Shown: piece after piece, positions 51,879 through 59,195 of the stretch
How the letters are laid out: each line of letters starts with the position of its first letter
Numbering within the stretch: position 1 is the stretch's first letter
Source: DAIQNV01 sp036788215
GTDB taxonomy: Bacteria > Planctomycetota > Phycisphaerae > Phycisphaerales > UBA1924
NCBI GenBank assembly: GCA_036788215.1
Contig: DAIQNV010000007.1
Location: 7,815 to 71,814, forward strand
Direction of reading: 5' to 3'
Length of the DNA: 64,000 nucleotides
The notes under the pieces: generated by a model
Seen by the model: only the letters and a program-made list of their open reading frames with translations
Databases searched by the model: none
Told to the model about the DNA's origin: nothing
Program-made: the position numbers and the translations under genes

Positions 51879-52846
51879 CCACGACCACACCCCACGCCGA
51901 CGACGCCCACACCCAACCCGCCGTCGCCCTCCGCGCCGCCGCCCTCATCCACGCCCACGCCCCAGACGGCGCACCGCGTGGCCTCGCCCACACCACCCTT
52001 GAGATCCGCCGCGCAGAGTGGACTGCGCTCGTCGGGCCCAATGGCTCGGGCAAATCCACCCTCGCCGCCCTCGCCTCCGCCCTCAGCGCCCCCACCGCGG
52101 GCGAGGTCACCATCCTGGGCCACACCCTGGGCCCGGACGACACGCCCCCCAGAGCCCTCCGCACCCAGCTCGCCTTGGTCACGCAGACCACCACCGCCGA
52201 TCCCTTGCTCACCGTCCGCGAGAACCTCGCCCTCACCGCCCATCTGCGGGGGCTCAAAGGCAACGACGCTAGAACCGCGGTCACCGAAGCCGCCGAAGCC
52301 TTCGAGCTCACCGATCGCCTCGACGACCGCGTCAAAACACTCTCCGGTGGCCTCGCCCGACGCACCGACCTCGCCCGCGCCCTCGTCGCACCGCGTCCCC
52401 TCTGCGTCCTCGACGAACCCGACGCCGGCCTCGACGCCGGAGCCCGAACGCTCCTGCTCAATCGCATCCGCGAACTCTCGAGCTCCGGCGCCGCGGTCAT
52501 CACCATCACCCACGACGCCGAACTCGCCCGCCACGCCGACCGCGTCCTCGTGCTCGACGCCGGCGAGGTCATCGCCGACGCCCCTCCCCGCGACCTGCTG
52601 AAGCCCTTGGGCCAGCTCATCGTCCGCATCGCCCCCACCGAGCGGGCAGAGGCGATCGAGCGCCTCGCGACCACCCACCACGCGACCCTGCACGCCGACG
52701 AGCGGGGGTGGATCGCGGTCGGCCAGCACGCCGAGACGCTCGCGGTCGCGTGCGCACACGCCGGGATCTCCGCGACGCTGAGTCCCCCGACCATCGACGA
52801 TTCCGTGCGTACGGCCCACGCCCCTCAAGACGGGGTGGCCAAATGA
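51875..52846 (+). CDS. ABC transporter ATP-binding protein
   Basis: The 323-residue ATPase has Walker A GPNGSGKSTLAALA (about residues 48-61), a Q-loop in LALVTQTTT, the signature TLSGGLARRTDLARALV (LSGG), Walker B LCVLDEPDAGLD and the switch His in ITHDAELARH. A C-terminal 90-residue extension resembles the accessory domain of drug or copper export ATPases. It overlaps ctaB upstream (51875-51878) and the permease downstream (52843-52846), each by 4 bp. The partner permease is ABC-2 type, so the pair is an exporter. The context of haem O synthase and SCO suggests haem, copper or an oxidase maturation factor as cargo; this is inference. Confidence 0.88.
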   Translation: MTTTTPHADDAHTQPAVALRAAALIHAHAPDGAPRGLAHTTLEIRRAEWTALVGPNGSGKSTLAALASALSAPTAGEVTILGHTLGPDDTPPRALRTQLALVTQTTTADPLLTVRENLALTAHLRGLKGNDARTAVTEAAEAFELTDRLDDRVKTLSGGLARRTDLARALVAPRPLCVLDEPDAGLDAGARTLLLNRIRELSSSGAAVITITHDAELARHADRVLVLDAGEVIADAPPRDLLKPLGQLIVRIAPTERAEAIERLATTHHATLHADERGWIAVGQHAETLAVACAHAGISATLSPPTIDDSVRTAHAPQDGVAK

Positions 52847-53628
52847 TCCCCGCCACGACCGCCCTCGCCCGGCGCGAGTTCGTCCGCACCTTCCGCCAGC
52901 CCGCCTTCCTGGTGGGCACGGTGCTGACGCCCCTGCTCGCCTGGCTCCTCTTTGCCGCGGGCTTCGCCCGCGCCATAACTCCTGAAGCAGCGGACGATTA
53001 CGCGACCTACCTCGCGCCGGGCATGGCCCTCCTCATCGTCCTCTTCGGCTCGCTCTACGCCGGCATGACCCTCGCCGACGAGCGCGAGCGGGCGTTCGTC
53101 CAGACCCTCGCGGGCGAGGGTTGCCCCGCATCCGCAGTCGCGCTCGGCAAACTCGGGGCGGGCGCCGCCATCTCGACCGCGCAAGCCCTTCTCGTGATTG
53201 CACTTATCCCACTCGCCGGAGGCACGATCTCTGTCCTGGCGGCGCTCCTGGCGATCCCGATCCTGCTGCTGGCGTCCATCGGCGCGGGGGGGGTGTCGGC
53301 TTGGCTTGCCGCGTACGCGAAGACACCCCGGGCCTTTCATGGGCTCATCAACCTCGTGCTGCTCCCCGCCTGGATGCTCAGCGGCGCGATCTTCCCGCTC
53401 GAGACCGCGAGCGGGTGGATCCGGGGACTGGCGATTGTGAATCCCGCGTCGTGGGCCCATGCGGCGCTGTCGCAAGCGATGCTGCACCAGACCTTTGCGC
53501 CGATGCCGGTGCTCGCGGTCGGCGCGTTCGCGTTTGCGGGCGCGGCGCTCGCGACCCTGGGCGTGGCCCGCGCGGTGGTGCGCACACGTCGCGCGGCACC
53601 GGCCCGAACGGAGAAGAATCACCGATGA
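52843..53628 (+). CDS. ABC-2 type transporter permease
   Basis: The 261-residue protein has six hydrophobic helices, from FLVGTVLTPLLAWLLFAAGF to VLAVGAFAFAGAALATLGVA, and the ABC-2 pattern in PAWMLSGAIFPLETASGWIR. The first cytoplasmic segment (TALARREFVRTFRQPAFLVG) is the typical coupling region. It overlaps the ATPase gene and the SCO gene by 4 bp each, giving a strict four-gene operon. Base composition changes inside this gene: the first half is C-rich on the plus strand and the second half G-rich. Confidence 0.87.
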   Translation: MIPATTALARREFVRTFRQPAFLVGTVLTPLLAWLLFAAGFARAITPEAADDYATYLAPGMALLIVLFGSLYAGMTLADERERAFVQTLAGEGCPASAVALGKLGAGAAISTAQALLVIALIPLAGGTISVLAALLAIPILLLASIGAGGVSAWLAAYAKTPRAFHGLINLVLLPAWMLSGAIFPLETASGWIRGLAIVNPASWAHAALSQAMLHQTFAPMPVLAVGAFAFAGAALATLGVARAVVRTRRAAPARTEKNHR

Positions 53629-54293
53629 AGAACGCCCCGCCCGCCTTCAAGGCCATCGTCCTCGTCGCGATCACAGGGCTGCTCGCCTCCGTCGCGGCGC
53701 TCTTCTTCTTTCTGCCCGGGAACGCTCTGCCCCCTCCGGCGGACCCGACGGAGGAGTCGTTCTTCGAGGGGTTCGAGGTCAAGCCCTTCGCGTTCATCGA
53801 TCAGGACGGGGAACCGGCGACCGAGGCGGTCTTCGATGGCGAGGTGACGGTGCTGGAGTTCTTCTTCACGAACTGCCCGCTCGCGTGCCCCGGGATGACG
53901 GGGCGGATGATGGAGATCGCGGAGCGGCTCGACGACACGAGGGTGCGGTTCGCCGGGATCAGCGTCGACGGCGCGACGGACACCCCGGAAAGGCTGCGGG
54001 CCTACATGGAGCAGTACGCGATGGACCCCGCGGAGTGGACGCTGATGACGGCGCCGCAGGACGAGGTGCGGACGCTGCTCGAGGCGGGGCTCGGGCTGAC
54101 GATCCGCATCGATGACTCGATGGCGATCCCGCTTGAGGGAGGCGGGTCGACGATGAACGTGAACCACCCTACGCGCCTGCTGCTCATCGGTCCCGACCGG
54201 TCACTGGTGTACGCGGCGTCGTACACACGGGATGAGGAGGTCGATCTGCTGGTCGAGCGTGCGCGACGTATGTCGGCGGCGCTCGATGACTGA
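53625..54293 (+). CDS. SCO1/SenC family copper chaperone (second copy)
   Basis: The 222-residue protein has a membrane anchor (AIVLVAITGLLASVAALFFF, residues 10-29) and a thioredoxin fold with copper ligands Cys84 and Cys88 (NCPLACPGM) and His181 (NVNHPTRLLLIGP). It is the last gene of the ctaB - ABC - ABC - SCO operon, which argues for a role in maturing a haem A/O, CuA-containing oxidase. The protein is only moderately similar to the SCO at 42490. It converges on the ECF sigma gene at 54376; the 82-bp gap holds nothing recognisable. Confidence 0.9.
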   Translation: MKNAPPAFKAIVLVAITGLLASVAALFFFLPGNALPPPADPTEESFFEGFEVKPFAFIDQDGEPATEAVFDGEVTVLEFFFTNCPLACPGMTGRMMEIAERLDDTRVRFAGISVDGATDTPERLRAYMEQYAMDPAEWTLMTAPQDEVRTLLEAGLGLTIRIDDSMAIPLEGGGSTMNVNHPTRLLLIGPDRSLVYAASYTRDEEVDLLVERARRMSAALDD

Positions 54294-54375
54294 TGCGACC
54301 GCGGCGAGCGCGCGGTCCGCGTTCGCTCGGGCCCGGGCGGCGGCCCGCCGGTTGACCTGGGCGCGGAGCCGGCGT

Positions 54376-54954
54376 CTAGCCCGCTCTTTGGCCGAAGCCG
54401 CCTCCGCGCTGAGCCGCGTCGCGCCCGCGGTCTGATGGCCTGCGGGGCGTGTCCGGGGTGGCGTGTTGCTTGAGTCTCTGGATCCCACGGTACTTCCAGT
54501 TGTTGATCGCCGAGACCTGGACGCCCAGCGATGCAGCGGCCTGCTGGTAACTGAGACCTCCGCAGACGATGAGCCGAACCGCGTCCTGCTCCGCGGGGCT
54601 GAGCTCCGCGACGGTGCGTCGGGCACGGACCTGCTCTTCGGTGCGTTCGACCTCCCCGGGGGCCCGCTCCTCATGACGCGGGCCTCGCTCGCGGAGTTCC
54701 TGATCGATCCACGCTTCCAGGCGTTGGGCCCGGCGGTAGCGGCGCTTGATCAGGTTGTCCGCGATCTTGATGAGATAACTCGCGGAGATGGTCTTTCTTT
54801 CGAGATCCCTCAGATCGAGCAGGCGTGTGAACACCTCCTGAGCGACATCCTCAGCGGAGGATGCGTCGAGTGACCCACGCGCGAACAGGTACACCCGCTC
54901 GTAGTAGCGCTCGAAGAGATCCAGCACGGTTCGTCCGCGGATTTCCGCCGACAT
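54376..54954 (-). CDS. ECF-like sigma-70 family factor
   Basis: The 192-residue protein has sigma region 2 at about residues 10-65 (VLDLFERYYERVYLFARGSL, AEDVAQEVFTRLLDLRDL) and region 4 at about 115-165 (LSPAEQDAVRLIVCGGLSYQ, ASLGVQVSAINNWKYRGIQR). I choose ATG 54954, which has GGGAGGG 6 nt upstream, over a longer form starting at 55113. The C-terminal 30 residues are basic and glycine/arginine-rich. No anti-sigma gene is adjacent, unlike the factor at 4061, so its control is unknown. The 276 bp between it and tilS hold no visible gene. Confidence 0.82.
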   Translation of the reverse strand: MSAEIRGRTVLDLFERYYERVYLFARGSLDASSAEDVAQEVFTRLLDLRDLERKTISASYLIKIADNLIKRRYRRAQRLEAWIDQELRERGPRHEERAPGEVERTEEQVRARRTVAELSPAEQDAVRLIVCGGLSYQQAAASLGVQVSAINNWKYRGIQRLKQHATPDTPRRPSDRGRDAAQRGGGFGQRAG

Positions 54955-55230
54955 CACTAGCCCTCCCGCCCCGCTGCTGGTCCCCGCAGCGTGGGCGTTG
55001 TTGGACTCCGCTACCTCTGCCTCGATGCTCCATCGGTCGGTCGCGAACGCAGACCTTGAAGACAGGGGCCGGTCAGACACGGCCCGCCGGTTGAGCGGAT
55101 CGACCCATTCCATTGGAACCGATCCGCAATAGTCGGCATTTCACCCGAATCGTAAACGCGATTTCCGGATCAGGGAAGGGGTCAAGGGGTGTCAAGGTGG
55201 GTGAATCGGGAAAATGGGGTGAATACGCAC

Positions 55231-56421
55231 TCACTCTTCCCCGGATCCGGTGGACTTAGGGGCCTCGCCCAGTGGCGGACCCTTGGGTCGGTTGCCGGGG
55301 CGGCGGGGCACCCCTTCCCGAAGCGGGTGGGTCATCCGCACAGACGGCCCGAGGCGTTGGAGCTCGACCGGGCCCAGGCGGATAGCGGAGTCGGGCTTCG
55401 CGTCCCGGAGCCAGTCGGCGGCGCCGAGACGCTCGCGCCGGCACAGATCGGGGAGTCCCCGGGGGTCGGCGGTGATGCGGTGCGCCTCGCGCGCGAGGAG
55501 GTCCGCGAGGAGCGGGCCCGGGAGGTCCAGGAGGTCGGCGCGGCTCCAGGTGGTGGCGCCCGGGGAATGCTCGGCGGGGACGGTGCCTGCGATCGCGGCG
55601 ACTGCGCTGTCGAGGTCGGCGCAGGCCTGTGCGGAGCGGGCGGCGGAGGCTGGCGCGGTCGGGCGGAGTTCCTTGAGCATGGGCAGGACGCGGGCGCGGA
55701 GGGCGGCCCGGGTGCGGGTGAGGTCGCGGTTGGTGCGGTCCTCGTTCCACGCGATGGCGTGGTCGCGGAGCATCGCGCGGGCGTCCTCGGGATCGAGAGC
55801 CAGCATGGGGCGGATGAGCATGCGCTCGTGGGCGAGCGGGCGGGTGGGGCGGATGCCGGCGAGGCCCCGGGGGCCGGAGCCTCGGAGGAGGCGAATGAGG
55901 ACGGTCTCGAGCTGGTCGTCGGCGTGGTGGGCGGTGGCAACGAAGGGGAGTCCGGCCTCGAAGGCGAGGTTGGCGAGCGCGTCGTAGCGGGCGTGGCGGG
56001 CGTTGGCTTCGGCGTTTCCAGGGGTTTTCGCGACAGCGACGGAGGCCTCGACGAAGGGGCGGTCGAGGCGTTTGGCGAGGTCGCGGACGCGGTCGCGGTC
56101 GGCGGCGGTCTCGTCGGCGGTGCGGAGATCGTGGCGGATGTGGGCGAGGGTGAAGGGTGCGTTGGCTCGCGTCAGGGCGACCGCGAGGGCGGTGGAGTCG
56201 GCGCCTGCGGAGCAGGCGAGGAGGGTGCCCCGGTCGGTGTCGCGGCGGCGGGGGCCCTCGGTGAGGGCTCGCCAGGAGGCGATCGCGGCGCGGACGAAGG
56301 GGTGGGACTTGGTGGGCAGGGGCGGGGCGGGCGGGGGGCAATCGCCTTCCGGGGCTGGGTTTGCGGCGGGGCGGGGTGTGGAGGCGGGGCAGGGCACGGG
56401 CCGATCGTATGATCGGACCAT
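55231..56421 (-). CDS. tilS: tRNA(Ile)-lysidine synthase
   Basis: The 396-residue enzyme modifies C34 of the CAU-anticodon tRNA-Ile so that it reads AUA. The PP-loop is SAGADSTAL (71-79; SGGxDS in most homologues), followed by the family motifs LAHIRHDLRTADETAADRDR, EANARHARYDAL, ATAHHADDQLETVLIRLLRG and PMLALDPEDA. The first about 60 residues are proline-rich, and a start further in cannot be excluded. The C-terminal substrate domain looks shortened. It is divergent from the coiled-coil protein at 56484. Confidence 0.93.
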   Translation of the reverse strand: MVRSYDRPVPCPASTPRPAANPAPEGDCPPPAPPLPTKSHPFVRAAIASWRALTEGPRRRDTDRGTLLACSAGADSTALAVALTRANAPFTLAHIRHDLRTADETAADRDRVRDLAKRLDRPFVEASVAVAKTPGNAEANARHARYDALANLAFEAGLPFVATAHHADDQLETVLIRLLRGSGPRGLAGIRPTRPLAHERMLIRPMLALDPEDARAMLRDHAIAWNEDRTNRDLTRTRAALRARVLPMLKELRPTAPASAARSAQACADLDSAVAAIAGTVPAEHSPGATTWSRADLLDLPGPLLADLLAREAHRITADPRGLPDLCRRERLGAADWLRDAKPDSAIRLGPVELQRLGPSVRMTHPLREGVPRRPGNRPKGPPLGEAPKSTGSGEE

Positions 56422-56483
56422 CTATTGGGAGCCGGTCCTTCCGGGACCCGTTCTGAGGGCTGAGCCCAGAGGCGACCCGCTGC

Positions 56484-57305
56484 ATGCAGACGCCGACGCC
56501 TTTGCCAACTTCGTTCGCTGCCCTGGTCGCGGGGCCCGAGGTGCACGGACCACCGGTGCCGGTGATGGGTGTGCCTGTGGATGCGGGGGGGGCGGACGAT
56601 GAGGCGGTCGTATCGGATGGGGTGAGCGAGCCGGCGGCGGACGCGGGGGCGGAACTCGGCGCGGAAGCGGGGCCTGGGGCGGAGATGGGGCCCGGGGAGG
56701 CGGAGGTCGATCGTCCTGTGCCCATCCCGGAGGGGGCGGTGGAGTCGGAAGACGGGAGCGGGTTCGGCGGGCTTCGGGCGTTCGTGCCTGCGACGGACGT
56801 GGAGCTGATGTCGGGCCTGATGATGGCGGCGGGCGTGGGGATCGTGGTGAGCGTGCTGCTGCGGAATCTGCGGAAGCGGATGCGGAAGCGGGCGCAGTCG
56901 TCGGAGTGGGACACGCCTACAGAGCGGATCGAGGAGATCCGCGGGGAGGCGGCGCGGCGCGGGCGTGCCAGCGCGGAGATGGCGGCGGCGGACGCTGAGG
57001 AGCTGGCGCGTCGACTGTCGGCGGTCCTGGACAACAAGGCGGCGAAGCTGGAGATCCTGCTCGAGGAGACGGACCGGAAGATCGCGGCGCTGGAGGCGGT
57101 GCGGGCGGGTCATGGGTCGGTGGCACCGGCGCAACGCGAGCGGGACGACAGCCCGCGAGAGTCAACCAACGGGCGGTCGTTTGAGCCCGGGGATCATGAT
57201 CCGGTGATTCGGCTGGCGGATGAGGGGGTGGAGCCTGTGGAGATTGCGCAGCGGCTCGGGCGTCCGGTGGGGGAGGTGGAGTTGATTCTGGCGCTCCGGA
57301 GGTGA
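56484..57305 (+). CDS. Hypothetical membrane protein with coiled coil and C-terminal helix-turn-helix-like segment
   Basis: The 273-residue protein has an acidic alanine/glycine-rich N-terminal region (about 30-100), one transmembrane helix near 108-125 (LMSGLMMAAGVGIVVSVLLR), and a basic patch (NLRKRMRKR). A long coiled coil follows (ADAEELARRLSAVLDNKAAK, LEILLEETDRKIAALEAV). The C-terminal about 35 residues (VIRLADEGVEPVEIAQRLGR, then PVGEVELILALRR) look like a small helix-turn-helix of the kind that ends some bacterial coiled-coil proteins. I cannot assign a function. No clear ribosome binding site precedes the ATG. It is followed by a G-rich, possibly quadruplex-forming stretch. Confidence 0.6.
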   Translation: MQTPTPLPTSFAALVAGPEVHGPPVPVMGVPVDAGGADDEAVVSDGVSEPAADAGAELGAEAGPGAEMGPGEAEVDRPVPIPEGAVESEDGSGFGGLRAFVPATDVELMSGLMMAAGVGIVVSVLLRNLRKRMRKRAQSSEWDTPTERIEEIRGEAARRGRASAEMAAADAEELARRLSAVLDNKAAKLEILLEETDRKIAALEAVRAGHGSVAPAQRERDDSPRESTNGRSFEPGDHDPVIRLADEGVEPVEIAQRLGRPVGEVELILALRR

Positions 57306-57361
57306 GGGGGAGGGTGAAGGGGTAAAGGGCAGAGGGGTAGAGAGGTAGAGGGTTGGGATGG
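57306..57361 (+). other. Purine-rich tract with G-quadruplex pattern
   Basis: Directly after the stop of the coiled-coil gene the plus strand has GGGGG-A-GGG-TGAA-GGGG-TAAA-GGG (57306-57329), a complete four-tract quadruplex motif, and G-runs continue to 57361 with only a single C. It would be in the 3' part of the mRNA. It is the start of the 189-bp gap 57306-57494, which holds no gene. Confidence 0.55.
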
Positions 57362-57444
57362 GAACTGGGTGTTCGTGGTCTCGCTTGCGCTTCGGGCTCG
57401 TCAAGACCTGGTCGGTGGCACCGGGTGTCCCTTTGAGATCGTGT

Positions 57445-57490
57445 GTTCGTGGTCTAGCTCGCCTGCGGCTCGCGAGACCACGGCACCCGG
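57445..57490. repeat. Palindromic intergenic repeat, copy B
   Basis: The reverse complement of this 46-bp segment matches 50664-50709 at 44 positions. It starts 5 bp past the agmatinase stop, between two convergent genes. A degenerate relative lies at 57371-57420, and both are followed by the same 16-nt GGCTCGTCAAGACCTG (57395-57410 and 57489-57504). A hairpin here could stop transcription from either side. Confidence 0.75.
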
Positions 57491-57494
57491 CTCG

Positions 57495-58448
57495 TCAAGA
57501 CCTGTTGATCGCATCGAGGGTGAGGATTTCGAAGGCGATGTGGGAAGCGAGGAGGGCGGTGTTCTGGGCGACGTCGCGGTCGGGGAGGACCTCGACGACA
57601 TCGGCGCCGACGAGGTTGACGCCTGCGAGGGCGCGAAGAAGGACGAGGGCCTCGCTCGCGGTGAAGCCTCCGGGGCAGGGCGTGCCGGTGCCCGGGGCGA
57701 AGGTGGGGTCGACGCAGTCGATGTCGAAGCTGATATAGGTCTCGCGCCCCTCGAGGCGGCGGACGAAGTCGCGGACGGGCTGGTCGCCCCCGGTGCGCCA
57801 CTGGTCGTGGGTGTAGATGGTGATGCCCCGGTCGCGGGCGAAATCGAGGTCTTCGCGGCTGTTGAGGGGGCCCTTGATGCCGATCGAGATCATGGCGTGC
57901 GGGTTGATGGCGCCGGCCTCGATGGCGCGGATGAAGGGGGAGGCGTGGGAGTACTTCTCGCCCCAGAGCTGGTCGACGGTGTCGAGGTGGGAGTCAAAGT
58001 GGATGAGGGCGAGGCCACTTTCGGGTGAGCCGCGGCGTTTCCAGGTGGCGAGGATGTTGGCGAGCGCGATGGAGTGGTCCCCGCCCAGGGCGAGGAGTTT
58101 GGTGCGCTTCGGGTCCGCGAGTTGCTCGGCGTGCTGGGTGACGAGGCGGGTGTTCTCTTCGGGGCTGTAGGGGCTGACGGGGGCATCGCCGGCGTCGGCG
58201 AGGCTGAAGGTGTCGCAGAGATCGATGTCGTGCTCGAGGTGGTAGCGCTTGAGGTATTGCGAGGCATCGCGGATGGCGCGGGGGCCGAAGCGGGCGCCGG
58301 GGCGGTAGGTGACGCCGGTGTCGTAGGGGACTCCGTAGATGGCCCAGTCGATGGGGTTGGGGGCATCCTCGAGACGCGGGTAGCGGCCGAAGGTGGTGAG
58401 GCCGGCGTAGCGGGGGGTGGTGCGGGGGTTTGGGAGGGGGGTTGGCAT
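57495..58448 (-). CDS. Agmatinase/arginase-family ureohydrolase
   Basis: The 317-residue binuclear manganese enzyme has all metal-binding motifs: LGGDHSIAL, IHFDSHLDT (usually DAHxD), and SFDIDCVDPTFAPGTGTPCP. YGVPYDTGVTYRPGARFGPR near the start is typical of agmatinases (SpeB) rather than arginases. Agmatinase makes putrescine and urea. It lies near the arginine succinyltransferase genes, so another guanidino substrate is conceivable. I chose ATG 58448 because TTGCAA, 17 nt, GACACT and six bases lead straight to it; an in-frame ATG at 58490 would overlap that promoter. It is divergent from the SGNH lipoprotein gene. Confidence 0.85.
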   Translation of the reverse strand: MPTPLPNPRTTPRYAGLTTFGRYPRLEDAPNPIDWAIYGVPYDTGVTYRPGARFGPRAIRDASQYLKRYHLEHDIDLCDTFSLADAGDAPVSPYSPEENTRLVTQHAEQLADPKRTKLLALGGDHSIALANILATWKRRGSPESGLALIHFDSHLDTVDQLWGEKYSHASPFIRAIEAGAINPHAMISIGIKGPLNSREDLDFARDRGITIYTHDQWRTGGDQPVRDFVRRLEGRETYISFDIDCVDPTFAPGTGTPCPGGFTASEALVLLRALAGVNLVGADVVEVLPDRDVAQNTALLASHIAFEILTLDAINRS

Positions 58449-58454
58449 CGGCGG

Positions 58455-58496
58455 AGTGTCGCCGACTGGACGCGGACTTGCAAGGTGCATTAGCCT
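58455..58496. promoter_or_regulatory. Predicted overlapping divergent promoters of the agmatinase and SGNH genes
   Basis: Leftward: TTGCAA (58483-58478), a 17-nt spacer, GACACT (58460-58455), then six bases to the ATG at 58448. Rightward: TGGACG (58467-58472), an 18-nt spacer, TAGCCT (58491-58496), then six bases to the ATG at 58503. The two promoters occupy the same 42 bp, so they would exclude each other. Both starts would be leaderless. Confidence 0.4.
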
Positions 58497-58502
58497 TTGT
58501 CG

Positions 58503-59195
58503 ATGCCGAGATTTGTCTTGCTGATCGCGATGGTCGGATGGCTGGCGGGGTGCGCGGGTCCGGGTGGCATGGCTCGGGAGACACCGGACGCCGACTGGAA
58601 CCACGAGGGGGAGGTGCGAGCGTTCGAGAGCGCGGACGCGGTGAATCCGCCCGGCCCGGGTCGCGTGCTGTTCATCGGTTCGTCGAGCATCCGGATGTGG
58701 CCGGACCTGGATGCGGCGATGGCGCCCGTACCGGTCTTGAACCGCGGCTTCGGCGGATCGGTCACGGGCGATGTGCTCCGGGTGATGGATCGGATCGTGT
58801 TCCCGTACGAGCCTTCGGCGATCGTGTACTACTGCGGGGATAACGACGTCGCCCATGGTGCGAGCGCACGCGAGGCCACGGACGGGTTCATCCGGTTCGC
58901 TGAGGAGGTGCACGATCGCTCTCCGGGCGTGGATATCTACTACCTCTCGGTCAAGCCCTCGCCGAGCCGGTGGGACCGCTGGCCGGTCATGCGCGATGTG
59001 AACCGTCGGGTTGCGGCGTACGCGTCGGACAGGCCGCGCGTGCATTACATCGATGTTGCGACTTGCCTGCTCGACGAGAACGGGGACCCGCGACCGCGGG
59101 CCTTCCTGGATGACGAGCTTCACCTGAGCGCGTCGGCGTACGAAGAGTGGAACGCGATCGTGCGGCCGGTCCTTCTTGGCCGGACGCGGGACTAG
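58503..59195 (+). CDS. SGNH/GDSL-family lipoprotein hydrolase
   Basis: The 230-residue protein has a lipoprotein signal peptide: RFVLLIAMVGWLAGC, with the lipobox LAGC placing the lipidated cysteine at residue 17. The hydrolase part shows LFIGSSSIRMWPDL (catalytic Ser in block I), LNRGFGGSVTGDVL (block II Gly), VYYCGDNDVAHGAS (block III Asn) and DDELHLSASAYEEW (Asp and His of block V). Such esterases remove acyl groups from sugars or lipids at the cell surface. The start is ATG 58503 rather than TTG 58497, because of the -10-like element just upstream. It converges on astD with a 4-bp overlap. Confidence 0.85.
   Translation: MPRFVLLIAMVGWLAGCAGPGGMARETPDADWNHEGEVRAFESADAVNPPGPGRVLFIGSSSIRMWPDLDAAMAPVPVLNRGFGGSVTGDVLRVMDRIVFPYEPSAIVYYCGDNDVAHGASAREATDGFIRFAEEVHDRSPGVDIYYLSVKPSPSRWDRWPVMRDVNRRVAAYASDRPRVHYIDVATCLLDENGDPRPRAFLDDELHLSASAYEEWNAIVRPVLLGRTRD

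Noticed and set aside
53300..53700. Replication origin at the C-to-G skew switch
   Set aside because: No dnaA, DnaA-box cluster or AT-rich unwinding element is present; the switch lies within intact ABC/SCO genes and the opposite switch is only 31 kb away.
54201..54674. A 157-codon minus-strand open frame overlapping the ECF sigma and SCO ends
   Set aside because: It is Arg/Ala/Ser-rich and out of frame with two genes that have clear family motifs.
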